Positions 10,343 through 18,741 of a stretch of DNA of 64,000 nt are shown here, in pieces; position 1 is the stretch's first letter, and every line of letters starts with the position of its first letter. The stretch covers positions 327,933-391,932 of the forward strand of contig NZ_JAANOG010000002.1 in NCBI RefSeq assembly GCF_019923745.1, read 5' to 3'. This DNA is from Aquirufa aurantiipilula (lineage in GTDB: Bacteria > Bacteroidota > Bacteroidia > Cytophagales > Spirosomataceae). The notes beneath the pieces were generated by a model. It saw nothing but the letters and a program-made list of their open reading frames with translations. It had not been told where the DNA came from and searched no databases. The position numbers were made by a program, and so were the translations under genes.

Positions 10343-10840
10343 TTGAAATACTTACTAATCATATCCTGGTTTTTTCTGATATCCTGCACTAGCCAATTGC
10401 AGTATCAAACAGGTATCTCAAAATTTACCAATCAAGATTATTTGGGGGCCAACATGGAATTTAGTGAAGCGCTTTTGAAAGATAAACGAAATGATGAAAT
10501 CTATTTTGCACGAGCAGCAAGTCGGAGTTTAGCAGGATATCATTCATTGGCCATTGCTGATATGAACAAAGCGATCAGTTTGAATGATTCCCGTGCTGAC
10601 TATTTTTACTTTCGCGGCTATTTTAAATCCCAATTAGCTTATCATAAAAGTGCCATCAAGGATTATTCCATTTGCATAAGCAAGGCTCCTTGGTTTGCTG
10701 AAGTTTATCGACTCCGAGCCTTATCATTTATAGAGGTAGGTGATTTGAATGAAGCTTGTCTGGATATTCAAGAAGCAATCGCATCAGGAGATACAGCTTC
10801 TTACTCATTACAAGAAAAATATTGCTCTAAGAAGCTATAA
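10343..10840 (+). CDS. TPR-repeat lipoprotein
   Basis: Predicted lipoprotein with about four tetratricopeptide repeats. The frame is open from 10265, but its first codon is a TTG inside the T run of the tRNA terminator. Beginning at the TTG at 10343 gives MKYLLIISWFFLISC, a textbook signal peptide with lipobox Cys15, so I choose that; the rare start is a caveat. The repeats show TPR alternation (for example GANMEFSEALLKD, LAIADMNKAISL, SAIKDYSICISK, EACLDIQEAI). TPR lipoproteins usually scaffold envelope complexes; no partner is evident here. Confidence 0.75.
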   Translation: MKYLLIISWFFLISCTSQLQYQTGISKFTNQDYLGANMEFSEALLKDKRNDEIYFARAASRSLAGYHSLAIADMNKAISLNDSRADYFYFRGYFKSQLAYHKSAIKDYSICISKAPWFAEVYRLRALSFIEVGDLNEACLDIQEAIASGDTASYSLQEKYCSKKL

Positions 10841-10848
10841 TACTCATA

Positions 10849-10885
10849 ATTTCCATACACGAGGAACTTGCGATTTATGGGAAAT
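10849..10885. other. Imperfect inverted repeat in a 148-bp gap
   Basis: ATTTCCATA at 10849-10857 and TATGGGAAAT at 10876-10885 form a stem with one bulged base and an 18-base loop. No T run follows, so it is not a convincing terminator. The rest of the gap up to 10988 is AT-rich and shows nothing recognisable. Confidence 0.35.
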
Positions 10886-10988
10886 GTAATAATTTAGTAA
10901 AAAATATAATTAAACTTAAGCGGTAAGAACATATATAAGGCCTGAAATAAGCTTTTCTATGTTGTCACTGCTTTTTTGAGTTTTACTA

Positions 10989-12152
10989 ATGATTCCAAAT
11001 ATTCCCAATATTTTTCGTCGGTGGAATGATATAATAAGTCAATGGGCCCAACATCAATTGGGAGTATTTCTCATTTGCTTGGCCCTTTTTGCTGGTTTTT
11101 CCATTCTATATTTTCCCAAAGTTATTCAGAAGCGCATGGATAATTCTTGGACAAGTAATGATAAATATATGATTGATTTTGTCAATCGAAAGATAGAACA
11201 TCCATTAGTGGCGATGTTGGGGAATGATTCCAGAGAACATTATGCCAAAAGGGAATTGCGCATCACGCCTTATTTGATAGGGAAGGTGTTTCATTTGAAT
11301 GCAATACGACTGTTCTATTTACAAGTTTTATTATTGCCTTTCTTTTTATTTCTGTTTTTTAATTTGGTTCGAAGGCTATCAGGAGGAGACGCGCCCATAG
11401 CTTTTTGGTCCACAGCCTGTATACTATTTACTTATGTAGGGCATTCATTTGTGTACGATACGCTATTTTACGATTCCTATGCTTTTGTGTTTTTATTGAT
11501 AGCCTTCTATTATTATGATCGCATTTGGTCTGTTTTGGCCTTAGTTTTAGCTTTTTTTGTGGATGAGAGAAGCCTATTTCCCGCATTGAATATATCCTTG
11601 TTGTATTTATTTCAAACAGGTATTCCTCTAGGGAAATGGTCTGTGATTTTGAAGGATTTTTTATGGAAAAATAAAGGAACACACTATCTTTTGTTCAGCT
11701 ATTTTTTATACGCCATTGTGCGTTATTATTTATATTCTAATTACCATTTAAATACCCCCGTGGGAAAACATGCTGGTGTACAGCTGGGATTTGCTTTTTT
11801 GCATGGATACAAATTGCCATATGCTCTATTTTCAGCTTTGAAATGGGCGATAATTTTACCCCTTATCGCCATGGTGTATTTCGTCAAGCATCGGATTTGG
11901 ACGGTGGCTTGTTTTTATTTTGGCACTTATTTAGCCTCATTTTTAGCGGCCACGGCGGTTGACGATGTGACACGAAGTCTCACCTTTTGTTTCCCCATAA
12001 TCTTCGTACTTTTTTTATTGATTCATCGTTTAAAAGAGCAAGAGAATGCTCGGGTATTAATTTGTCTTTTGTTTTTAGCCAACTTTTTGACACCAACTTA
12101 CACCTTGCTAATGCATTTAGAACGGATTTCTCCGCTCAATTGGATTTTTTAA
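10989..12152 (+). CDS. Polytopic membrane protein of unknown function
   Basis: 387 residues with roughly nine hydrophobic segments beginning near residue 22 (LGVFLICLALFAGFSILYF) and charged or Trp/Tyr-rich loops between them. The first loop, with TSNDKYMIDFV and GNDSREHYAKREL, is polar and probably periplasmic. The overall plan resembles O-antigen, mannosyltransferase or EpsG-like polytopic enzymes, but I see no diagnostic motif and assign no function. It stands alone between the TPR lipoprotein and the T9SS esterase, all on the plus strand. Confidence 0.7.
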   Translation: MIPNIPNIFRRWNDIISQWAQHQLGVFLICLALFAGFSILYFPKVIQKRMDNSWTSNDKYMIDFVNRKIEHPLVAMLGNDSREHYAKRELRITPYLIGKVFHLNAIRLFYLQVLLLPFFLFLFFNLVRRLSGGDAPIAFWSTACILFTYVGHSFVYDTLFYDSYAFVFLLIAFYYYDRIWSVLALVLAFFVDERSLFPALNISLLYLFQTGIPLGKWSVILKDFLWKNKGTHYLLFSYFLYAIVRYYLYSNYHLNTPVGKHAGVQLGFAFLHGYKLPYALFSALKWAIILPLIAMVYFVKHRIWTVACFYFGTYLASFLAATAVDDVTRSLTFCFPIIFVLFLLIHRLKEQENARVLICLLFLANFLTPTYTLLMHLERISPLNWIF

Positions 12153-12263
12153 GTACCAAGCTCCTTGATTCGTCGAGACTTTAGTTAATTGATTTCCCTA
12201 AGCGGATGCTTTTTACTATTTTAGCACCCAAATTTTGAAAACTTACCCGTCAAACACCCAACC

Positions 12264-14444
12264 ATGAAATATTTGATACTATGTTTTACCGTGTTCATTT
12301 CAATACAATTACATGGTCAGGTATCCATCGTTTTTCCTCATAATCGGCAAGTTTTTCAACGTGATGCTAATAATGAAGCTCGTTTATCCATTTTAGGAAA
12401 TTGTTCACAAGAGATTAGTTCGATTCAATATAGGTTAGAGCCCGTAAAAGAAGGCCAGGGAACATTAATTAATTGGACTAGTATCAATACTAAGCCAGTA
12501 GCTGGCTTTTTTCAAGAGATCATTACCGCCAAAGGAGGTTGGTATACCTTGAAAATCAGGACTTATCAAGGTACTCAATTGAAAGATTCTACGCAATTGG
12601 ATCGAGTGGGTGTAGGGGAGAATTTCATTATTTCGGGTCAATCCAATGCACAGGGAGGGAATAGTCGTCGTGCCACAGAAAGTTCATCTAAAGACGACCG
12701 TGTCAATGTGGCTAATGTGTATAATTATTTTAAAGATTTCAATAATTCTCCTTTTTATCGCTATTTAGGTTTTTTAAATACGGATTTTCCATTTACAGAT
12801 TTTCAACATTTAGATGATAAAACTACAATAGGTCCCATGGGTTTATCCAATTATTATTGGGCTAGATTAGGAGACCGTTTGGCAGAGACTTACAATGTTC
12901 CCATTTGTTTTATCAATACAGCTTGGATGGCAACCGTTATGCGAAATTGGTATGAGTCATCCTTACCTAATGCCAAACCATCACCTAATCCTTTTGATCC
13001 AAACATTTCTTATGATGCCGGTTTTCCATTTAAGAATTTAAAACGAGCTGTAGAACTTTTTGGTAAGAAAAATGGAGTTAGGGCTATTCTTTGGCACCAG
13101 GGGGAAACAGACTCATATGGATACCGTTTAGACCCATTGGAGATACGGAAAGTGAAAACGGATACCTATCAACAGAATTTTAAGGATATGATCAAAAACT
13201 TGCGGACACAAACAGGGGTGGATGTCCCATGGTTAGTTTCCCAAGTATCCTATGCAGCTGGACTAGTGAATGGAGCATGTAGTGTTTCCTATACGGATGA
13301 TTTGTTGCTTAGAAAGCAGGGTGACATGGTGACGGAAATTAGTGGTATTCCAGAAATATATTTGGGACCCTACACCGATGTGGTGGAGATTCCTCGTAAG
13401 ACTGATGCATTTTCTGAATGTGTCCATTTCTCTCCGGATGCCTATGAGGAATTGGCATATCTTTGGTTAGAAAAAATTTCTGGAGCTATAGCTAAAAAAG
13501 CCAAGGCGATAACTCCCAAATCCTTACCTAGTTTTTCCGTGATTTGTGATAATACCAATGCCACAACTCTGAGTGTTGCCACACAAGATAGCATTCAATG
13601 GTTCAATGAAAATGCACAACTGTTAAGTAAAGTTAATACCATTCAAATGGCACAGTCGGGAACTTATTCTATGCGCCTACAAGATGGGGTGGGGAATGAA
13701 TTTAGTGTACCATTGTTCCAATTTAAACCGCTTCAGGTTCCTGCTACACCTCTTATTTTAGTCAAGGGAGATACCTTATTTTGCCAGGGAAATTCGGTAG
13801 AATTGCAGGTAGCTGCAAATTCAGATCTAAACTATGTTTGGAATACAGGTGCACAAAGTTCATTGATTACAGTAAAGGACAAAGGTTCATTTCAAGTAAA
13901 AGGAACGAATAATTACCAATGTACTACAGCATTTTCAAAGGCTGTAACTACCAAAGTTTTTGATATTCCTGCAGCTCCTGTGATTACGCAAGAAAGCCCA
14001 TATTTCCTAAAGACCTCCGTTTTAAAAGCTAGTGATACCAATTTGTTTTGGGAGTTTAATCAAAATGTGTTGACGGAAAAAAGTACCATATTGCGGGTTC
14101 GTGACTCTGGGACTTATTCTTTGTATCTAACCAAAACCTATATTCCGGGACCAACTTGTGCATCTCCCAAAGCTAGTTACAGTTATACTTTGCCAGATGA
14201 TATGGGGGTAGTCGTATTCCCCAATCCAGTGGTAAATTCTTTATCGATACAATCTAGAGCATCATTGGCAGGAGCCTTAGTTCGAATTTATACCCTTGAT
14301 GGCCGATTGGTGATGGATTCACAAATCAGCCAAGATGGGTCAGCTCAATTGAGTGTACAACACCTTTCACAAGGCTCATACAAATTATGGGTTAGAACAA
14401 ATGATCAATTGGAATACGTGAAAAACATCATCGTTAGTCATTAA
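12264..14444 (+). CDS. Secreted sialate O-acetylesterase-like protein with T9SS type A sorting domain
   Basis: 726-residue exported protein. A signal peptide (about 1-18, ending HGQ) is followed by a beta-sandwich segment related to that of the lipoprotein at 7935-9032 (shared pattern F-Q-R-D-x-N-N). A SASA/SGNH domain follows, with block I SGQSNAQGG, the central WHQGETDSYG and the C-terminal CVHFSPDAY. About 150 residues of Ig-like spacer sequence then lead to a type A sorting domain (VVVFPNPVVNSLSIQ to the C-terminus), which predicts T9SS export to the cell surface. Likely deacetylates a polysaccharide; the substrate is unknown. Its stop overlaps the stop of the convergent plug gene in TTAA. 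Confidence 0.88.
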   Translation: MKYLILCFTVFISIQLHGQVSIVFPHNRQVFQRDANNEARLSILGNCSQEISSIQYRLEPVKEGQGTLINWTSINTKPVAGFFQEIITAKGGWYTLKIRTYQGTQLKDSTQLDRVGVGENFIISGQSNAQGGNSRRATESSSKDDRVNVANVYNYFKDFNNSPFYRYLGFLNTDFPFTDFQHLDDKTTIGPMGLSNYYWARLGDRLAETYNVPICFINTAWMATVMRNWYESSLPNAKPSPNPFDPNISYDAGFPFKNLKRAVELFGKKNGVRAILWHQGETDSYGYRLDPLEIRKVKTDTYQQNFKDMIKNLRTQTGVDVPWLVSQVSYAAGLVNGACSVSYTDDLLLRKQGDMVTEISGIPEIYLGPYTDVVEIPRKTDAFSECVHFSPDAYEELAYLWLEKISGAIAKKAKAITPKSLPSFSVICDNTNATTLSVATQDSIQWFNENAQLLSKVNTIQMAQSGTYSMRLQDGVGNEFSVPLFQFKPLQVPATPLILVKGDTLFCQGNSVELQVAANSDLNYVWNTGAQSSLITVKDKGSFQVKGTNNYQCTTAFSKAVTTKVFDIPAAPVITQESPYFLKTSVLKASDTNLFWEFNQNVLTEKSTILRVRDSGTYSLYLTKTYIPGPTCASPKASYSYTLPDDMGVVVFPNPVVNSLSIQSRASLAGALVRIYTLDGRLVMDSQISQDGSAQLSVQHLSQGSYKLWVRTNDQLEYVKNIIVSH

Positions 14445-15301
14445 TTATAATCTTGTTCTAGGTATTTTTTTAGTTTGATTTTATCGTCCGACTTTTGAAA
14501 ATCAGAGGCAGCTTTGCCCCAAGTCCAAAGGGTATATGATAAAACTAAATCTCTAGGTAAATCTGCTGGAATGCCAGAGCTAATGCCTCCTTTTTTAGTT
14601 TTGATTAAGACCACACCGTTGGCACCTCTAACGCCATAAATAGCGGTTAATGAAGCATCTTTTAACACTTGAACAGACTCAATGTCGTTGGGATTGATGG
14701 TGTTTAAATTACCAGTTACTGGCACATCATCTACCACATACAAAGGGCTATTGGAATTGATGGAGCCATAACCGCGAACGCGCACCATGGTGGCCCCTCC
14801 TGGAGAATTATCGTTGCCTACGGTTACGCCGGCTACTTGACCAATCATCTTTTGATTGACGCTAGCGGCATTCACATTGGCTAAATTCTTATCCGTTAAT
14901 TTGGCAGGAGCGCCATTGTCTTTGGCTTTTTCTTTGGCAGGAATTCCCGCAAAATTCTTTTGAATGAACTCAATGCCTACACCGGCTTGTCCAGCAGTAT
15001 TCTTCGCTTTATGAATTTTTATTTGCTGTATTTGATGAATCGGGATGACAGTTGTGTCATAAAATGGACCTTTGGTAAATACATCCTTGGGGTCGTACAG
15101 GTAGATGAATAAACTATCTCGACGAATCGAAAAAGTTCGACTTGCTTCCAGTGCTTGGCTTTTATTCGCTAAAGCACTGGAAGAGGTCGTTTTGCTGAAA
15201 TACGTACTTAAAATCTGACTAACTTCTTGAGGAGAGGTGGAAGCTTGTCCACACACGGAACCACTCGCAAATACAAACAGGGAAAAGAAGACGTATTTCA
15301 T
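14441..15301 (-). CDS. Stand-alone TonB-dependent receptor plug-domain protein
   Basis: 286 residues: a signal peptide (about 1-19, ending CGQ), about 120 residues with no clear family, then a SusC-type plug domain (residues about 140-240). Plug landmarks are the TonB-receptor-like GATMVRVRGYGS, SPLYVVDDVP, INPNDIESVQVLKDAS and TAIYGVRGANGVVLIKTK. No beta-barrel follows; only about 45 residues remain before the stop, and no barrel remnant lies downstream. The stop interlocks with the convergent esterase gene, so this does not look like a recent truncation. It is 11 bases downstream of the epimerase gene and probably co-transcribed with it. Role unknown. Confidence 0.8.
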   Translation of the reverse strand: MKYVFFSLFVFASGSVCGQASTSPQEVSQILSTYFSKTTSSSALANKSQALEASRTFSIRRDSLFIYLYDPKDVFTKGPFYDTTVIPIHQIQQIKIHKAKNTAGQAGVGIEFIQKNFAGIPAKEKAKDNGAPAKLTDKNLANVNAASVNQKMIGQVAGVTVGNDNSPGGATMVRVRGYGSINSNSPLYVVDDVPVTGNLNTINPNDIESVQVLKDASLTAIYGVRGANGVVLIKTKKGGISSGIPADLPRDLVLSYTLWTWGKAASDFQKSDDKIKLKKYLEQDYN

Positions 15302-15312
15302 GGCTTTATGAG

Positions 15313-16596
15313 TTAATTAGAGTTAGCTAAGACCTTGGCTGCTTCTCCTAATTTTTCATAGGAAAGAATCATGGATCTTACATTATGGTAGTTAATTTTC
15401 CAGGAGTGTGACATATGTCTCCAGATAGGTTCACCCTCTCTAGTCATCAAAGGCCACCACTCACCGGTGTTAAAATTAATCATTTTATCGAAAACAAAAC
15501 GATGTACCTGACGATAAGCTTTTAAGAAGTCTTGATCTTTGGTTAATAGGTAGGCATCAGCCATACCAATCAGCATTTCAGCCTGTTGCCAAAATTCTTT
15601 TTCTTTATCATAGACTTGTCCATCGTGAGAACCTTCTACAAAAACCCCTCCAAATTCCCAATCGATTCCGTGTTCCATCGAATGATAAAAGGCTTTCTTC
15701 AGATTGTCCAAGTAGTCGGCTACTGGGAATTTACCTACACGAAGAGCGTGCATCAATAACCAACCGAATTCGGAGTTGTGACCATAAGATGTATTATCTA
15801 CAGCCGAGGCTTTTTGGCCACCTTCGGCAAAACGGTCCCATCCCCAAACAATGTCGAATTTGATTTGTGGAGCCACAGACCAATCAGCCCAGAATTGAGG
15901 AACACCTGTACCGTACACTGGATGCATGATTTTTTGGATTAAAATATCAATGGATTCCTTCAATTTTCTTCGGTGTACTTCTTTGCCACTGGCTTCGTAT
16001 AAAGTGGTGAATGCTTCCATTAAGTGCATGTGTACGTCCAAGGTTTTGCGATCGCCACCCGGAGAACCAGCACCCATCAATTCCCATTCTTCGGAGAAAA
16101 ACTCCCAATAGCCGCCCAAATTGGTATCAACAGCATATTTTTGAAGTAGATCAAAGGTCTTTTCAGCATAAGCTAAACCGATTGGGTCGCCGGTGGCTAG
16201 GGTATATTCACTTAAGCTATAGATTACAAAACTATGTCCATAACCGATTTTCTGTTTGTTGGTGGCATTTCCTTTACGGTCCATCATCCAATAGAAACCA
16301 CCATTTTTCTCGTCCCACATTTTTTCAATCAGGTATTTAACCCCATGTTCGGCCATTTCCTTCATGATAGGTCCACCGAAACCGTGACGGTAGGCTTGAG
16401 AATAAGTGAATACAGAACGTGTTTGGGCGATTAATGATTTTTCATCAGTGCCAGAGTCATTTCCAAATTCATCAAAATGGGTTAAGTAGCCACCGTATTC
16501 TTTATCGATGGTTCTTTTTGACCAGAAAGGCAATAAATGCGCTTCGGTATAGTCTTTAATTTCTTTTCTTAGGGCTTCAATTTCTTGAACATTCAT
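15313..16596 (-). CDS. AGE-family sugar 2-epimerase
   Basis: 427-residue cytosolic protein of the N-acylglucosamine 2-epimerase/cellobiose 2-epimerase family, an (alpha/alpha)6 barrel. Conserved barrel segments include GGYLTHFDEFG near the N-terminus, YGHSFVIYSLSEY, DVHMHLMEAFT, SYGHNSEFGWLL and WKINYHNVRS; the histidines in these are the family's catalytic and binding residues. The family includes mannose and cellobiose epimerases and isomerases, and the exact substrate cannot be read from sequence. It starts 2 bases after the pfkB stop, so epimerisation or isomerisation followed by phosphorylation is a reasonable pathway inference. Confidence 0.88.
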   Translation of the reverse strand: MNVQEIEALRKEIKDYTEAHLLPFWSKRTIDKEYGGYLTHFDEFGNDSGTDEKSLIAQTRSVFTYSQAYRHGFGGPIMKEMAEHGVKYLIEKMWDEKNGGFYWMMDRKGNATNKQKIGYGHSFVIYSLSEYTLATGDPIGLAYAEKTFDLLQKYAVDTNLGGYWEFFSEEWELMGAGSPGGDRKTLDVHMHLMEAFTTLYEASGKEVHRRKLKESIDILIQKIMHPVYGTGVPQFWADWSVAPQIKFDIVWGWDRFAEGGQKASAVDNTSYGHNSEFGWLLMHALRVGKFPVADYLDNLKKAFYHSMEHGIDWEFGGVFVEGSHDGQVYDKEKEFWQQAEMLIGMADAYLLTKDQDFLKAYRQVHRFVFDKMINFNTGEWWPLMTREGEPIWRHMSHSWKINYHNVRSMILSYEKLGEAAKVLANSN

Positions 16597-16598
16597 GG

Positions 16599-17588
16599 TT
16601 ATAATTGGTTTAGATCTAAAATTTCTTGAGGAGTGGCTTCGCCTGTTTCGCCTAGTTTATGTATAGAAATATGCGCACACAAGGTAGCAAATTCACAGGC
16701 TTCTTGTATACTGGCTCCTGCTGCTTTGGCTGCAGAAAATCCTGCTACAATCATATCACCTGCACCCACGGTATCAATGGGGCCTTTGGCAGGAATGCCA
16801 GCTTGCCAATGGAAATGATCATGGTCCGCATAAATGAGCCCTCGATCACCCAAGGTTAGCAAAGCACCTTGTCGGCGGTTTTTGACCCATTCTTTAACAA
16901 TGTCAGGCAGTTTTTCACTGTCTTCCAATAAAGCGGGGTTGATATGTAATAAATGGGCTAATTCAGATTCATTGACTTTCAGAAGGACTTGATTGGCAAA
17001 ATTCCCTAAGCTACGTAAATCGGCTAGGCCTATTTTGTGTGCCTTATTCATGGCTGATTGTAGCTTTTCAAGCAAATGTTGGTTCAGTAAAGGATATCGA
17101 AATTGCTCGTTGATAATTACCCAATCGTATTTATCAAGCTGATTACAGAGGGAATCCACTAAATCTTGACTGGCCTGAACGATATCTTTTTCTTGTGTAC
17201 CAAAGTCGATCCGATTCAATTCCACCTCTCCCTGCATGGGTTTGGAGTAAGTAGGAGTGTCCATACTTGGCAGCGACTTAAGGTTCTCGGCATGAATGCC
17301 TAGATTTTGGCAGTGGAAATTCATATCTCGACCAAAAATATCGGAACCAATCAGTCCAAAAGCAGAGGTAGGAACTCCTAATGTAGCTAGGTTTTTGGCT
17401 ACATTTCCTGCTCCACCTAAACCTGTTTTGGGGGTTTTGGCCCAATGTACTTCTTTTCTTGTTTCGACAGAAAAGTCGCCGGTTTCTTCTGTTTTTTGGA
17501 AGTAAAAATCAATGGCAAAATCTCCAATGACCGCAATTTTCAAGGATTGAATACGGCTTAGGATGTTCCGTAATTGTTCGGGGGACAT
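16599..17588 (-). CDS. PfkB-family carbohydrate kinase
   Basis: 329 residues of the ribokinase/PfkB superfamily, most like the heptose-kinase (RfaE domain I) branch. The N-terminal IAVIGDFAIDFY and GLGGAGNVAKNLATLG patterns bind sugar, and the C-terminal DTVGAGDMIVAGF holds the catalytic Asp and anion hole. There is no C-terminal nucleotidyltransferase domain, so it is not the full bifunctional HldE. First gene of an apparent pfkB-epimerase-plug operon. Substrate unknown; a hexose, or the product or precursor of the neighbouring epimerase, is likely. Confidence 0.9.
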   Translation of the reverse strand: MSPEQLRNILSRIQSLKIAVIGDFAIDFYFQKTEETGDFSVETRKEVHWAKTPKTGLGGAGNVAKNLATLGVPTSAFGLIGSDIFGRDMNFHCQNLGIHAENLKSLPSMDTPTYSKPMQGEVELNRIDFGTQEKDIVQASQDLVDSLCNQLDKYDWVIINEQFRYPLLNQHLLEKLQSAMNKAHKIGLADLRSLGNFANQVLLKVNESELAHLLHINPALLEDSEKLPDIVKEWVKNRRQGALLTLGDRGLIYADHDHFHWQAGIPAKGPIDTVGAGDMIVAGFSAAKAAGASIQEACEFATLCAHISIHKLGETGEATPQEILDLNQL

Positions 17589-17657
17589 GCGTAAATGGTA
17601 TAGATTGAAATAATAGGTTTATAATGATGTAAAGCTAAATAAAAATCGTCAAAAGGG

Positions 17658-17741
17658 AATTGTAAATTGTAAATGATGAATTATAAATGATCGACGGATT
17701 TGATAACATTCTACATTCTTAATTCTTCATTCTACATTCTT
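17658..17741 (-). repeat. Degenerate heptamer array at the 3' end of the GyrI-like gene
   Basis: About twelve consecutive 7-base units (period exactly 7) such as AATTGTA, CATTCTA and CATTCTT. The phase starts at the TGA stop (17727-17729) of the minus-strand gene and runs into the gap before pfkB; two units on the coding side also encode the last residues KNVE. Same type of array as at 23755, 41363, 51953, 52046 and 63744. Confidence 0.8.
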
Positions 17742-18209
17742 CCTTTTTACCGGTATCCATATTTCTTCTTCAGAATTTGGGTCATTATTTTTATACTTTT
17801 CTCCTAAGACCTCAAAATGTGGACGGTAATCGAGTTTATATTCGGAAGCAGGTAACCAGGTAGTGAAAATATATTGAAAGATTTGAGGGTCAGCAAGACC
17901 TTGGTACTTGAATACCGCGTACAAACCACCTATTAACAGGAGGCTTTCCATGCCTTGGGGAATTGGGGCAGATGGACTTACCTCGATGCATGCCCATTTT
18001 ACAAAATGGTTCATGGGAGAAAATTCGATAAAATAGTTGGTTGGGTAAATTTGCAAGGAAATCAAATTCGAAGTGTAAGCGTCGGATATTTCATGGCGTC
18101 TGGGCATGAAAGTAGCCCAAAGTTGACTTGTGGTATTGGCGGCCAAACTCATTTCTTGATGTATACCTATGAGTCTTTTTTCTGGAAGGATTTCAATTCT
18201 AGGTGTCAT
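17727..18209 (-). CDS. GyrI-like/AraC effector-binding domain protein
   Basis: 160 residues forming a single GyrI-like (SOUL/Rob-type effector-binding) domain. It opens with the characteristic PRIEILPEKRLIGI, contains SLQIYP and KWACIEVS, and ends in FEVLGEKYKNNDPNSEEEIWIPV, the typical closing strand of stand-alone members. Such proteins bind small hydrophobic ligands or hydrolyse cyclopropanoids; no DNA-binding domain is present. It lies 24 bases downstream of a DUF1801 gene, and these two families are often neighbours. Its final codons and stop lie inside a heptamer array. Confidence 0.85.
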   Translation of the reverse strand: MTPRIEILPEKRLIGIHQEMSLAANTTSQLWATFMPRRHEISDAYTSNLISLQIYPTNYFIEFSPMNHFVKWACIEVSPSAPIPQGMESLLLIGGLYAVFKYQGLADPQIFQYIFTTWLPASEYKLDYRPHFEVLGEKYKNNDPNSEEEIWIPVKRKNVE

Positions 18210-18233
18210 GCTTGGATCAAAATAGCGGATGAA

Positions 18234-18692
18234 TTATGATTTTTTTAACATGCTCTCATAGCATTTAATCCAATCTTCTACAGTTATTTTTTGAGCCAAT
18301 TTTGCAATTAATGAGAAAGGGATATCATCCATTTTTTTGAATCTGACACAACTTTTTCCCATGTCCAATTTTGATTTGGCATGTTTCGGATATTCATCTT
18401 GAAACCATTGAAGTAGCTTTTCGTTGGCATACATGCCCATGTGGTACATTGCAATGAAGTTTTTTTGTGAGGCGATGCTCAAAAAGGGTAGGGGCTCATC
18501 GGTTTTACAATGGTATCCAGCAGGGTATATGGATTTGGGTACGACATAGCCAATCATCCCATAACTGATGGTTTCTTCAAATCCTGGAGGAAGATGATCC
18601 AATATCGTTTTTCTTAACCTAGCGATGATCACTTTCCGATCATCAGTTAAGAGGTTTTCATATTCATCTGGGCTTAGGGCTTGGTTGGACAT
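18234..18692 (-). CDS. DUF1801 domain protein
   Basis: 152 residues matching the YdhG/DUF1801 fold: an N-terminal helix pair with IARLRKTILDHLPPGFEETISYGMIGY, then PLPFLSIASQKNFIAMYHMGMY and a C-terminal KSCVRFKKMDDIP. The family has a small alpha/beta fold of unknown biochemical role, often encoded beside GyrI-like or AraC-type regulators, as here. Cytosolic, with no signal peptide. No function is assigned. Confidence 0.85.
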   Translation of the reverse strand: MSNQALSPDEYENLLTDDRKVIIARLRKTILDHLPPGFEETISYGMIGYVVPKSIYPAGYHCKTDEPLPFLSIASQKNFIAMYHMGMYANEKLLQWFQDEYPKHAKSKLDMGKSCVRFKKMDDIPFSLIAKLAQKITVEDWIKCYESMLKKS

Positions 18693-18741
18693 GAGAGAGG
18701 AGATATAAGATGAATTAGGGTAAATCTAAGGTAATATGTTT

